Assembly: GCA_947502815.1 (NCBI GenBank)
Contig: CANNBH010000001.1
Location: 248,001-312,000, forward strand
Reading direction: 5' to 3'
DNA from: an uncultured Erythrobacter sp.
GTDB lineage: Bacteria; Pseudomonadota; Alphaproteobacteria; Sphingomonadales; Sphingomonadaceae
Length of the DNA stretch: 64,000 nucleotides
The stretch's first letter is position 1. Each line of letters starts with the position of its first letter. The position numbers and the translations under genes are program-made. The notes under the pieces are model-generated. The model worked only from the letters and a program-made list of their open reading frames with translations. It did no database searches and had not been told where the DNA came from. Shown piece by piece: positions 43,566 to 53,068 of this stretch.

Positions 43566-45185
43566 TTGACCATAGACGTCACACCGCAACCTGATTCAGG
43601 CGATCAGGCGAACGAAGCCGTTCCCGCGTACAGCTGGTACGCGCTGAGCGTTTTGGTTGTCGTTTATGTTCTCAATTTCATTGATCGACAAATCCTCTCT
43701 ATCTTGGCCAATGATATCAAGGCTGATCTGGGTGTTGACGACGCATATTTGGGTTTCCTTTATGGGACGGCTTTTGCGATCTTCTACGCGCTGTTTGGAA
43801 TTCCGCTTGGAAAGTTAGCCGATAGTTGGAAACGGGTTCGGCTGATGACGTTTGGTCTGGCGCTGTGGTCCGCTATGACAGCTGCGTCGGGATTTGCTCG
43901 TGACGCAGGCACACTTACGGTGGCGCGTATCGGTGTAGGCGTTGGTGAGGCTACAGCTAGCCCATCAGCATATTCTCTAATCTCTGATTGGTTTCCCGCG
44001 AGACTGCGCGCCACCGCGCTCGCGATTTACAGTTCGGGGCTGTATATTGGGGGTGGAATATCGCTGGCTATCGGCGGGATGGTGGTCGACAATTGGAATA
44101 AGTCATTCCCAGATGGAGGGCCGCTGGGGCTTGCTGGGTGGCAAGCAGCCTTTATCGCTGTTGGATTGCCAGGCCTCTTGCTAGCATTGTGGGTTGCCAC
44201 GTTGCGTGAGCCAATACGGGGCGCAATTGATGGGATCACAACCCCTGAGGACCCGCATCCGTTTCGTGGATTTGTCCGCGAATTGTACACAGTGATCCCG
44301 CCGTTCACATTTCTAGGTGCAGCGAGTCGTGGTATGGGTGCTCTCGCCTTGAACATTGCAGTGTTTATGAGCGCATTGGCAGCTGCGCTTGCTTTGACCA
44401 ATATCCTGGATTCTGGTGAGGGGAGGATCTTCTCATTGGTAACTGACCAATGGTTGCTCTTGGCGATTGGCTATTACGCGGTGTTCTGCTGGGCGAGCGC
44501 TTTGCGCAGTCGGGATTATCCAACCTTCGTATTGACATGGGGCTCTCCTGCATTCCTTTGCACCATACTGGGGTATGGCACAGTAGCTTTCATGGCCTAT
44601 TCCGCTTCCTATTGGGGGGCGCCCTATGCAGAACGTGTCTTCGATGTCTCAAAAGGACAGCTCGGGTTTTGGCTCGGCGGCGGCGGCGCAGCTGGGGGCT
44701 TTCTAGGAGTTATTTTGGGGGGGCGCATGGCCGATGCGCTCTTTGTGCGCCTGCCGGCAGGGCGGATCTTGGTGATCTTGTTTGGGTTGCTAAGTCCAAT
44801 ACCCTTTGCAGTTCTACAGTACACGACCGACAGTTTTACGCTGTTCATCATTTTGAACATGGTGGTTGGTGCACTTGCTGCATCAGCGTTGGGAGCTGCG
44901 GCAGCGAGCAGTCAGGCTCTTGTGCTCCCACGAATGCGCGGCACTGCTACGGCAACATTTTTTCTTGCGACCACGCTCGTGGGTCTGGCGCTCGGCCCTT
45001 ATATGGCGGGCTATGTTTCAGCGCGGCACGATGGCAATCTGAGTATTGGTGTGTTGTCGACCCTTTGGATCACGCCGATTGGCCTGGCGCTCTTGGTCGG
45101 TGCGCTTCGGCTTGTACCTAAGGCTAATTCTAGCGTGGTTGAGCGTGCTGTTGCCGCGGGCGAGCCTCTAACAGAAGCAGACTAA
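43566..45185 (+). CDS. MFS transporter, spinster-like
   Basis: A 539-aa inner-membrane protein with about 12 membrane helices. YVLNFIDRQILSILANDIKA in the first helix and GKLADSWKRVRLM in the loop between helices 2 and 3 are the MFS signature; ARIGVGVGEATASPSAYSLI is typical of the spinster-type group common in sphingomonads. A long loop separates the halves. The substrate is unknown. TTG start behind AGGGGAAGA. Confidence 0.88.
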   Translation: MTIDVTPQPDSGDQANEAVPAYSWYALSVLVVVYVLNFIDRQILSILANDIKADLGVDDAYLGFLYGTAFAIFYALFGIPLGKLADSWKRVRLMTFGLALWSAMTAASGFARDAGTLTVARIGVGVGEATASPSAYSLISDWFPARLRATALAIYSSGLYIGGGISLAIGGMVVDNWNKSFPDGGPLGLAGWQAAFIAVGLPGLLLALWVATLREPIRGAIDGITTPEDPHPFRGFVRELYTVIPPFTFLGAASRGMGALALNIAVFMSALAAALALTNILDSGEGRIFSLVTDQWLLLAIGYYAVFCWASALRSRDYPTFVLTWGSPAFLCTILGYGTVAFMAYSASYWGAPYAERVFDVSKGQLGFWLGGGGAAGGFLGVILGGRMADALFVRLPAGRILVILFGLLSPIPFAVLQYTTDSFTLFIILNMVVGALAASALGAAAASSQALVLPRMRGTATATFFLATTLVGLALGPYMAGYVSARHDGNLSIGVLSTLWITPIGLALLVGALRLVPKANSSVVERAVAAGEPLTEAD

Positions 45186-45434
45186 TATTCTTCTGAGGAT
45201 TCTTGGGTGATCGGTCGGGGCAGCCTGCGCCCGCTGTTCTTGGCCGTCTCAAGGATTCGTATTCGGTGCTGAATAGAAGCGGAATACGCAAGCTTCGTAT
45301 TCTGAGGATTTGAACCAGATTTTCGTTATCGGGAGGTTAGTTCCAACACCTATGCTCGCCCGGTCTGAGTATCGGCTGTGTGACGATAGGAATGAAGGAC
45401 AAGGTCGGCGTGGGCCTTCAACCACTCAATAGCC
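45186..45434. other. Non-coding spacer with a palindrome
   Basis: The gap after the MFS gene has no convincing gene. GAATACG (45282-45288) pairs with CGTATTC (45296-45302) around a 7-base loop with no T run, and another CGTATTC lies at 45258-45264. It may be a weak 3' structure for the MFS transcript. Confidence 0.5.
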
Positions 45435-45467
45435 AACAAAAAAGGGGCCGGATTTCTCCGACCCCTA
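45435..45467 (-). terminator. Intrinsic terminator of the OmpA-type gene
   Basis: On the minus strand an AGGGG-CGG / CCG-CCCCT stem with one mismatch (45443-45451 with 45459-45467) is followed by T7. It lies 26 bases beyond the ompA-type stop. Confidence 0.9.
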
Positions 45468-45492
45468 ATTCTTGTTGGCTTAAAGCCTAACC

Positions 45493-46635
45493 TTACATGC
45501 CCGAACCCGGGCCGTAAGTGACTTCAACGCGACGGTTCTGCAATTCGCGAACACCGTCTGCGGTTGGAACGCGAGGTTGCGATTCACCGAATGCTTCACC
45601 GCTGATGCGGCCAGCTGGAATGCCGCGCCCAGTCAGGTACGACGTAACTGACGAATTGCGACGCTCAGCGAGTGCTACGTTGTAGCTTACCGAACCCGAA
45701 CGGTCGGTGTGACCAGCAAGCATTACGTTTGCAGTGCCGCAATTGGCGTACGCTGTAACCGCGTTGTCCAAGATCGTCGCAGCGTCAGCCGTGATAACCG
45801 ATTCATCGAAGTCAAAGAAGACGATGTAAGGGCCAGTGTTACACGGCGGCGGTGGCGGCGGTGGCGGCGGTGGAGGTGGCGGCGGTGGCGGCGGTGGCGG
45901 CGGTGGCGGTGGCGGTGGAGGCGGTGGTGCCTCAGGTTCGCCACCGAAGTTGTAGATGATCGAGCCAAGAATTGAGTGTGTGCTCAAATCAGTGTCCAAC
46001 GGACGACCAAGAGGATCGATAAGACTAACGTTTTCCGCATTGAAGTAGCGATACTTCAAGCCGACATCCCAGCTGTCGCTGAGAGGTGCGCGCACACCAG
46101 CAAGAAGCTGCCATGCAAGGCCAGTGTCCGAATCGTCCCAGACACCTGGGCCGTTTGAATTGACGCGGCCATCAAGGTCTACACGAGCAACACCGATACC
46201 GGCGCCAGCAAAACCCTGAATACCCTCATCCGAACCAAAATCGAACAGGCCGTTGATCATGAAGCTAAGAGCATTCATCTCACCGAGCGCGGCACGAGTG
46301 TCGCTGAAAGTGTTGAAACCGCCCGACGCAGTGGCCGAAGGGTTAAGAGCGAGACCAGCCGTGCCAGCAGACACTTCTTCGAGCTCAGCAGTACGATAGC
46401 TTGCTTCGGCTTCGAGGCGGAACGCTCCGAAGTCGTGGCCTACTACACCACCGAAGTCTCCTCCGGAGTCGTGATCAGCGACGGCATCACTAGGATTACC
46501 GTCGACATCAAAAGTGACGTCTTCAACGAGCATTACACCAGCATCGCCCTGGATGTACCATTGGCCTTCGCGGGCCATGGCGGGCGTGGTGAGTGCGGTT
46601 GAAGCCATCGCCAAACCGATGACGATTTTACGCAT
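45493..46635 (-). CDS. OmpA family outer-membrane protein with polyproline hinge
   Basis: A 380-aa protein: signal peptide ending TPAMA (about residue 22), an eight-strand OmpA-like barrel domain (GQWYIQGDAGVMLVEDV ... LKYRYFNAENVSLIDPLGR), a hinge of 28 consecutive prolines (coded at 45844-45927), and a C-terminal OmpA/MotB peptidoglycan-binding domain with FFDFDESVITADAATILDNA and the TDRSGS and LAERRN motifs. It anchors the outer membrane to the wall. The ATG at 46635 has AAGGGGAA upstream. The hinge is much longer than the short Pro-rich linker usual for OmpA. Confidence 0.95.
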   Translation of the reverse strand: MRKIVIGLAMASTALTTPAMAREGQWYIQGDAGVMLVEDVTFDVDGNPSDAVADHDSGGDFGGVVGHDFGAFRLEAEASYRTAELEEVSAGTAGLALNPSATASGGFNTFSDTRAALGEMNALSFMINGLFDFGSDEGIQGFAGAGIGVARVDLDGRVNSNGPGVWDDSDTGLAWQLLAGVRAPLSDSWDVGLKYRYFNAENVSLIDPLGRPLDTDLSTHSILGSIIYNFGGEPEAPPPPPPPPPPPPPPPPPPPPPPPPPPPPCNTGPYIVFFDFDESVITADAATILDNAVTAYANCGTANVMLAGHTDRSGSVSYNVALAERRNSSVTSYLTGRGIPAGRISGEAFGESQPRVPTADGVRELQNRRVEVTYGPGSGM

Positions 46636-46827
46636 TCTAAATTTCCCCTTCTTTAGGTCTGAGGCGCTACTTCTCTCTAACTTCTCCCTATGACAGTAGC
46701 AAGCTATCAATGGCCATAACTGTTGCAAGAATGCCGCGATTGGGCGTTAGCCTCTCAAAAATTGTAGCTTTCTAGGCCCAAGAGGTCATTTTGTGGGGTG
46801 TTTCGCTGCGTAATGCGTTGAGATATT

Positions 46828-47289
46828 TTAGGAGGGATTCGCGAGAATTCCGATAGTCTTTAGCGCTAAAATCAACTCCTCGAGTGCAAGTCTGGCTTCT
46901 GCATCAACAGTTGTGCCTCCTGTTGGCAGGCCCGGCTCAATCGCAGTTTGCCAACTCGAGTCGTAGTGAATACTTGCTCCGATATTGCGGTCATAGACTG
47001 TCATCCCCTGAGAAGGTGCGACATATGTCCAAGCGCCTGAGATGAAGACAGCAATTTCGTCTTCATGCCCTGTCCATTCTCCATCCGCAGGAGAGGTGAC
47101 ACGATAGCATTCACCCTCACTCGATACCAACGGCGGGGTCGAGATAGAGTCCATGACAGAAATCTGAAGCAAGGCATCCACCACCGAGAAAGAGTGATTG
47201 AGGAAAAACTCTTTCTGTGCCTGCCCCGAAAAAAGGAGCGGAAGGGCGAATTTAGGAGTCGCGGAAGGAAATGAAACGCTGACAGCCAT
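46828..47289 (-). CDS. DUF2793 domain protein at the end of the GTA cluster
   Basis: A 153-aa protein with TPKFALPLLFSGQAQKEFF and the NHSFSVVDALLQISVMDSIS stretch, then GEWTGHEDEIAVFISGAWTY and GMTVYDRN. This is the DUF2793 pattern, a family that often follows the host-specificity gene of GTAs and prophages and may be a tail-fibre or surface protein. It starts 16 bases after the gp15-type gene. Confidence 0.85.
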   Translation of the reverse strand: MAVSVSFPSATPKFALPLLFSGQAQKEFFLNHSFSVVDALLQISVMDSISTPPLVSSEGECYRVTSPADGEWTGHEDEIAVFISGAWTYVAPSQGMTVYDRNIGASIHYDSSWQTAIEPGLPTGGTTVDAEARLALEELILALKTIGILANPS

Positions 47290-47305
47290 TCTTGATATCC
47301 AGTTC

Positions 47306-49486
47306 TTATTCAATGTTGGTGAGGAAAAGCGGATAGGATTGACCAAAGGTACCCAATTGTCGAACCCACAAAGAGCCTGATCCGTGTTCTGTGGTGAGGG
47401 CTGCTCGGTCCGATGAGGACAAGGTTAATCTAGCCTCTGACACTGTCCATACAACGTGTGGTGACGCGCTTGGGCCAAAGCTAACGGTATATGTTTCGCG
47501 CTCCTCGATCAAAGGCACTTCGGTTGCGTCCGGCCAATGCCATTGACCTCTTGCCCGCCGAGTCCAGCATATTTCCCAGGCGCCATCGGCCAGAACATTC
47601 AAAAGTGCGTGCACCGGATTGGGTGGACGTCGCGATAGGCCGACGTTTTCCAATTCTGCGTAGACGGGATCGCTGTCCCCTCGGCCGACGGCCGCAATTC
47701 TAGACCCCGAAGCCGATGCGACGAAGGACGGATCAAGGGCCGTTAAACTGTCATCCAGGATCACTGCATCCGAACCAGCGCTATGTCCATTGGCCGCTGT
47801 GGCTTCCGTTCCCGCGCGGCCTCGCAACAATCCTGACAATCTCCAACGCCGCGATTCGACAGCCTCTGCTTGCATGAACTGGAGAACCTCACCACCAAGC
47901 AGCAGGCGATTTTCTCCCATCGCGATTCCCATCAAGTCGGTGCTGTCGAAGACCATGTCATCGGCGGGAAGTTCGATCTCTATTGTTGCTGCAGGCTCAA
48001 ACAAGGCGCCGGCAGAGCCAGAGATATCACTGACCAACGTTCCCATGACGGCACGCTGGTTGCCAGTGACGCCAATTTCAGTGAGCGTCGTTCCTTGCTC
48101 CACAAACAAAGCCGCGCCCCGCCATCCTAGGGTATCAGCCGAAGCAGCTGCGAACATAAGTGGGCTGGAAGAGGTAGTCGTTCCGTCGGGAGGCACTTCG
48201 ATCGCACGTAAAATCGTTGGGGGTGCTGTCAAATCCACCGCAGTGTTGGATGCGCCTGAATCACTAGGAATAACGGCTCCAAGCTCTGGAGCAAGACGCT
48301 CAAGATCGAGTTCGATACCGCGATCAAACCACTCCCAATTCTTGATCAGCCAGAACCCTTCCCTATCAGGCAGGCTCACCACGGATCCGGGCTGGATTTG
48401 GGGATCGAGTTCACCGATCCGCCAGACAATTTTTTCACCGTACCACCGTGCCCTGTGTGCATTGGCATTCGCCAATTGACGGGCGCCCTCTGATGTCATG
48501 GCCGCCGGCAGGTCGACAATAGTTTCCCTGCCATCAGGGCGCCGACCTAGAGCTCTTTGGATTCCAGGTTGATAGTCACGGTCTTCATCATAATATCTCA
48601 GGGCCAACGGCTCGCGGCCCAGTCCCGCGCCGCGCTGTCTGAAAAGCTCATCGGCGTCTTCGCTGTTCTTCCTGGACAATTGTTCAGGCAGCACCGGCAC
48701 GTTCGACGGCAAAACGTTGGTTGCCGAAAAACTCAAACCATCTGCGGTGGTGACACAGCTAAACGGTATAACACTGTTGATCACAGATAGCGAAGAAGCC
48801 AAGGCCCCGCCTTCATCTGAGAAACCCCGAGCATGCGGTAGCACTACATCGTCAGAGACACTTGTGCTTTGAGGGACGATTTGGCTGAGTGATATCGAGT
48901 CGTCATCAACCGAGAAAACTTCAAAGGTCAAAACAGGAATGCGGTTGCCGAAGTCACCCAATTGCAAGTCTTCGAAGACAACGTAGGCGCAATCGCGAAA
49001 AGCGGGTGTGCTTGACCCCTGATCGGCTGAAATGACTGGATCCGCCAGACTATCGCCAGTGCTAAGGTAGGTGCGCATCTCACCCCCAACCTTTAAGTCG
49101 CCGCTCGCACCCCGCAACAGATTGCCATCAGCCCAAATTCTGCCAACTCGGTCAATCGGAGTGCTAGCCAAAGCAACTGCAAAAGAGGCGGAGTAGGAAT
49201 AAGTTGTCGTAGATGGTTTGCCTTTGCCGCCGCCGGTCTTTGAACGCGTTTCAACCAATTCGGTGGACCAGATGATCGTTCCTGCTACGCGCATCCGACC
49301 AAAGTGACGAGCTAGCGGCTGGCCATAGCTGGAAGTGGTAATAGACAATTCGCGAAGACGGGCCCCCTCTTGGCTTCCACTTCCGAAAATGGCGGCGTCT
49401 GCTTGCTGCCCAATCAACGCGCCAACGGCGCCGCCTAGCGGGCCCCCAATTGCGGTCCCGACTGCGCTTAGAATCAGAGTTGCCAC
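47306..49486 (-). CDS. GTA host-specificity/tail-tip protein (gp15-like)
   Basis: A 726-aa protein opening MATLILSAVGTAIGGPLGGA and continuing REL(S)ITTSSYGQPLARHFGRM and VAGTIIWSTEL, the N-terminal pattern of the GTA gp15 tail-tip protein. R. capsulatus gp15 is far longer (about 1,300 aa) and holds a TIM-barrel-like domain; this one is shorter, consistent with that domain being absent. The middle has WYGEKIVWRIGELDPQIQPG and the C-terminal part WEICWTRRARGQWHWPD, both familiar from phage tail fibronectin-like modules. GTG start with GAGGAG upstream. Confidence 0.88.
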   Translation of the reverse strand: MATLILSAVGTAIGGPLGGAVGALIGQQADAAIFGSGSQEGARLRELSITTSSYGQPLARHFGRMRVAGTIIWSTELVETRSKTGGGKGKPSTTTYSYSASFAVALASTPIDRVGRIWADGNLLRGASGDLKVGGEMRTYLSTGDSLADPVISADQGSSTPAFRDCAYVVFEDLQLGDFGNRIPVLTFEVFSVDDDSISLSQIVPQSTSVSDDVVLPHARGFSDEGGALASSLSVINSVIPFSCVTTADGLSFSATNVLPSNVPVLPEQLSRKNSEDADELFRQRGAGLGREPLALRYYDEDRDYQPGIQRALGRRPDGRETIVDLPAAMTSEGARQLANANAHRARWYGEKIVWRIGELDPQIQPGSVVSLPDREGFWLIKNWEWFDRGIELDLERLAPELGAVIPSDSGASNTAVDLTAPPTILRAIEVPPDGTTTSSSPLMFAAASADTLGWRGAALFVEQGTTLTEIGVTGNQRAVMGTLVSDISGSAGALFEPAATIEIELPADDMVFDSTDLMGIAMGENRLLLGGEVLQFMQAEAVESRRWRLSGLLRGRAGTEATAANGHSAGSDAVILDDSLTALDPSFVASASGSRIAAVGRGDSDPVYAELENVGLSRRPPNPVHALLNVLADGAWEICWTRRARGQWHWPDATEVPLIEERETYTVSFGPSASPHVVWTVSEARLTLSSSDRAALTTEHGSGSLWVRQLGTFGQSYPLFLTNIE

Positions 49487-49505
49487 ATGGCTCTCCTCTC
49501 AAATT

Positions 49506-49919
49506 TTAGGTTAATCGCCAATGGGCTAGGAGTGTCTGTGGCATTGTGATTGGCTGGCGAACCACACGCCTAAGACCGGCATGTGCATGGATTGCCACGC
49601 TATTGCATTCAGCGATGATCAGATGCTGCTGGGCAGGGCCTGGTTGAAACATCAGCACGTCGCCAGCGGAAATTCCGCCCGCAACATCGACGAAGCCCGA
49701 TCGATAGGCAAAATCAAACCAGCAAGCATGACCGGTGTTGCGTAAGCCATAGCGATCAGGAACATGAGGAACGCGGCCAAGCGATTGCAGACTGGCGCGG
49801 ACCAACCCAACGCAATCGAGGCCTGTGGCTGGATCACGTCCATGCAATCGAAACCGCGTTCCAATAAATTCAGAGGCGGCCTTTACGAGACTGGCGCCTA
49901 ATGAGAATTCTTCGCTCAT
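49506..49919 (-). CDS. GTA NlpC/P60 family cell-wall peptidase (gp14-like)
   Basis: A 137-aa cysteine peptidase: TGLDCVGLVRAS carries the nucleophile and AIHAHAGLRRVV the general-base His. In GTAs it sits at the tail tip and helps breach the recipient's peptidoglycan. It overlaps the upstream gene by 4 bases. AGT... start at 49919 begins MSEEFSLGASLVKAASEFIG. Confidence 0.9.
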   Translation of the reverse strand: MSEEFSLGASLVKAASEFIGTRFRLHGRDPATGLDCVGLVRASLQSLGRVPHVPDRYGLRNTGHACWFDFAYRSGFVDVAGGISAGDVLMFQPGPAQQHLIIAECNSVAIHAHAGLRRVVRQPITMPQTLLAHWRLT

Positions 49920-50731
49920 CCCGAACTCTGCCCATACCGAGCAAGCAAATCATTTCCTGGCAAGAACGGTTCGCCACGAAAATTGATCGCGTTTCCAAAG
50001 CGATCTGAACAGGATGATAGGGTGTGGTCGCACCCCTCGCGCAGCTCCGCCGCAATGCCAATCGAAGTGGTTTTAGCGATCGGTCGATCCAGCGTGAGCC
50101 AATTGGAATAAACTCCAAGGATTCCGAATGGCGTGCCAGTTTGTGGTCCATCAAGGAAACGCAATTGACCGTCTATATATAGCGAACTCGTCAGTCCGTT
50201 GAATTGGACGCGATTCAAGTCAAAATCGATTGCCGAAAGCGCGGTGCGCTTCGTGAACTTGATTGCTGATAACCCGCAACCTGGACCGCAAAACAGCGCT
50301 CTGCACGTCGGACTAGTGCGTGGGACAAGGTCCTGCTCAAGAACATTCTTGGCGGACTTTAACTCCGCCGAGAACCCGCGACTATCGTCCTCAATCCGGC
50401 CCAACGTTCCTGAGAACAGCCCATGATAATCAAAGGTTTCCCAATCGACTATACCAATTTCTACGGTTGCGTGATCGAACAGGCCTGATGCCAAATCCTC
50501 TTCGCTGATTGAATCGTGGCTCAACGCGCCCTCTACGCCGGCGCTGTCTTCTGACAGATCGGATGTCATTCGGATCGCTGTCGGCACCATGCCTGGGGCA
50601 GCACGGTGAACGATGCCTCCAAATGTCAAATCTCTATCGTGGCTTGTGAAACCGAATGTGATTCCATCACGTCGAAAGATGCGCCAAAACGTCGCTGCAG
50701 CGTCTAGCGCCCGATCATAGAACACGCGCAT
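49916..50731 (-). CDS. GTA baseplate hub protein, DUF2163/BR0599 family (gp13-like)
   Basis: A 271-aa protein. The N-terminal half (TFWRIFRRDGITFGFTSHDR, DLTFGGIVHRAAPGM) is DUF2163. The C-terminal half has Cys in SPTCRALFCGPGCGLSAIKF and in EGCDHTLSSCSDRFGN, ending INFRGEPFLPGNDLL, the phage BR0599 signature. The clustered Cys may hold an iron-sulphur or zinc site (inference). Overlaps the neighbours by 4 and 1 bases. Confidence 0.9.
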   Translation of the reverse strand: MRVFYDRALDAAATFWRIFRRDGITFGFTSHDRDLTFGGIVHRAAPGMVPTAIRMTSDLSEDSAGVEGALSHDSISEEDLASGLFDHATVEIGIVDWETFDYHGLFSGTLGRIEDDSRGFSAELKSAKNVLEQDLVPRTSPTCRALFCGPGCGLSAIKFTKRTALSAIDFDLNRVQFNGLTSSLYIDGQLRFLDGPQTGTPFGILGVYSNWLTLDRPIAKTTSIGIAAELREGCDHTLSSCSDRFGNAINFRGEPFLPGNDLLARYGQSSG

Positions 50732-53052
50732 TAGATTTCTTCTCGCAGTTCAATGAGTGGAATGCTTGGGGCTTCGCCTGCTTGGAAATTGATGCCTGAT
50801 ATATCGATCCGGTCCTCCGCAAATCGGACGGGCACATCGAACAGAAACCCAGCGCGCACCTCCACGCCAGCGGCCGGGGCCTCCGCGAAGGTGAGTAAGC
50901 CGGTGGTCCCTAGAGTCCAATCCAGCACCAGAGCGCCATCGACGCTGACGAGCAGCGATTCGACGCGCGGCCGCGTTATCGGTCGTTGCTGCGGCTCATC
51001 GCTCGCGCCATAAGCCTTGATCAGCTGAAAATCAGCTCGGTTGCCATCGCCGATACCTATGAGTTGATCGACCATGGTGGGGGCGCCAGTCATGCCATTC
51101 GAGCTATGATCAAACGGATCGCTTATACGAAAACCTTTGGCAGCCCCTCGCCTAGCGCGAAAGAATGCGATCAATTCTGATAATTCCGTTTCAGATCGAA
51201 TGCCCGGACCTACATCGAAATTGACGCGTGCGTCCGACCAAAGTGAATTGCGCCGTTCGTGACCTGACGCCGTAACGGAGACAGAGGTTGAAAATTCAGG
51301 AGCAACTGCGGTGCTGCGGCCAAGTGGAAAGGGGTAAAGCACGTCATCGAAGGCTTGCATGGAGTCCTCTCCGGTTGAGGGTAATCGAGTGTATCCGTCG
51401 CGGTTGATTTGAGGTTGAGCCCAAACATACCGGCGAGCGATCTGTCGCTGCGCTGCTTCGTCAATGCCGGCATCGATCCGGGCCCAGTATTCCTCAGAAT
51501 CTGCTGGGTCGAGCACGAAACCGGCCAAATAGTCTTGCTCTACAATAGGGTATTGCAGCCGTGCATTGGCGAAGGTGTAGGCTGCGCGGCGGCGCGCATC
51601 TGCGCCATCGGTAAGCCAGTCGTAATCCTCTAACTGCAGCCGATCGAAAGCTGGCTTTGCCCATCCCAGTGGAAGGTTGGCCCGATAGAGTTCTGGCATT
51701 GCTGGATCGAGAATTGTGGGAGTGAACGCGAGCAACAGCACTTGAGCAGGGCCAGATGCGGCGGCGCGAATGTTTGCTGTCAGATCTGCGGTAGATTGAG
51801 CGAGCAACTCCCCAGCCTGATCGAGCAGTGCGGTTTCAGGCTCACCCAGAGGCAGGCGCATGTCGTCAATTTCTGGTGGCGACCCGCCAAAGAATGCCTT
51901 GGCCTCATCATCATAGAGGCAGATATCGCCTTCTGATGTCGTCCACCACCATGGCTCTCCAATCTGAAAACGCACCGGCTGGCCTGCTGCTTCGAGTAAG
52001 CCAACAAAGGCAACCGCACTAGCACTGAGCCAAGCCATGGCTTGCGCGTTGGCAGGTGACAGAAGCGTTGATGGAGGAACCCAGCCGGTGAGAGCCTGGT
52101 CACCGCTTGCGGTGCGCTGCTTCCAACCATCTGGGCAAAACGCATCGAACAATTCGTAAGAGAGGGAAGCGATGACCTCCAAGTCATTCGCTTTGGCCTC
52201 TGCAAAAAAATTGGCGTGCCACTCAAGGGCAGGCTGTCGCAGCTCACCACCGGGCTCTACAAGCAACTCGCCCAATTGGTTTGAAAGCCGCATGAAATGG
52301 CTCATCCCGACATAATGAACAATGTCGTCGCGGTAACCGAGTCCGACTATGCCGCGTAACAATCTTGCAGGTGTTTGATCATAACTGTCATCATAGGCTG
52401 TCGCCATCCGTTCCCCATGGGCCGGCATTCGGACATCACCAATTTCGAGCATTCCATTAAGCCCGTCTGTCGCAAGGTCTGATACCGTTACGCGTCCGTT
52501 GAACCTCTGGGGCAAAGACTCCGTGCTGCCAGCGACGTAATCAGGCGCGACCAGTGAGATAAACATCCGGTCAATGTCTGCCGCGTGGATGGGCGTGCCA
52601 GGCAGGGTGAAACCACTTGCCAATTGAGAGAACGGCAAACTGATTTCGGCATCAGTCGGGCTTCCCGTGGCGTAGTTCCAAAGCCTGATATACCATGTCT
52701 GCGCCGTACCGGTGGCATCGCGGCCTTCAATAGTAAGCGTCGGTCCGTTGACTCCATTTAGCGGAATTATTCCTTCTGATTGCCAACGAAAATTGAGCGT
52801 GGTTTTGGAGTAATCGCGGCTTGTTGCATATGCGAGCAGGGGATGATCTATGCGATCGACGCTATCCCAGATTAGCCCTACCAATTCGCCTTCGTGATGC
52901 AGTTCCACATCGATTTGCATGCTGTCTGGACCTGTGGTGATCACTGATGCCATCGCAGGTCGAGGGAAATTGACAGTCCAAAATCGTGGGTCGAACCGCT
53001 GAATATAGCTCGATTCCTGTGAACGCCGTTCGCGCGCCAACCAAAATGCCAT
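50731..53052 (-). CDS. GTA distal-tail protein with DUF2460 domain and long N-terminal extension (gp12-like)
   Basis: A 773-aa protein. The last ~200 residues are the TIGR02217/DUF2460 domain: DDVLYPFPLGRST, then RRNSLWSDARVNFDVGPGIR and LIAFFRARRGAAKGFRISDP. In R. capsulatus gp12 is this domain alone. The first ~560 residues are extra: a jelly-roll-like part (residues 1-180) and an alternating alpha/beta part with ANFFAEAKANDLEVIASLSY, FQIGEPWWWTTSEGDICLYD and LLLAFTPTI that looks like the TIM-barrel of non-contractile tail-sheath proteins. ATG at 53052 behind AGGAAA is chosen over an upstream open frame. Confidence 0.85.
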   Translation of the reverse strand: MAFWLARERRSQESSYIQRFDPRFWTVNFPRPAMASVITTGPDSMQIDVELHHEGELVGLIWDSVDRIDHPLLAYATSRDYSKTTLNFRWQSEGIIPLNGVNGPTLTIEGRDATGTAQTWYIRLWNYATGSPTDAEISLPFSQLASGFTLPGTPIHAADIDRMFISLVAPDYVAGSTESLPQRFNGRVTVSDLATDGLNGMLEIGDVRMPAHGERMATAYDDSYDQTPARLLRGIVGLGYRDDIVHYVGMSHFMRLSNQLGELLVEPGGELRQPALEWHANFFAEAKANDLEVIASLSYELFDAFCPDGWKQRTASGDQALTGWVPPSTLLSPANAQAMAWLSASAVAFVGLLEAAGQPVRFQIGEPWWWTTSEGDICLYDDEAKAFFGGSPPEIDDMRLPLGEPETALLDQAGELLAQSTADLTANIRAAASGPAQVLLLAFTPTILDPAMPELYRANLPLGWAKPAFDRLQLEDYDWLTDGADARRRAAYTFANARLQYPIVEQDYLAGFVLDPADSEEYWARIDAGIDEAAQRQIARRYVWAQPQINRDGYTRLPSTGEDSMQAFDDVLYPFPLGRSTAVAPEFSTSVSVTASGHERRNSLWSDARVNFDVGPGIRSETELSELIAFFRARRGAAKGFRISDPFDHSSNGMTGAPTMVDQLIGIGDGNRADFQLIKAYGASDEPQQRPITRPRVESLLVSVDGALVLDWTLGTTGLLTFAEAPAAGVEVRAGFLFDVPVRFAEDRIDISGINFQAGEAPSIPLIELREEI

Positions 53053-53068
53053 ATTGGTTTCCTGTCTG

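Noticed and set aside
45841..45927. Tandem repeat or CRISPR-like array on the plus strand.
   Set aside because: A 3-base periodic run that codes for proline; there are no spacers.
45709..45975. Plus-strand Arg/Trp-rich frame opposite the OmpA-type hinge.
   Set aside because: It is the complement of the proline-codon run; repeat composition alone keeps the frame open.
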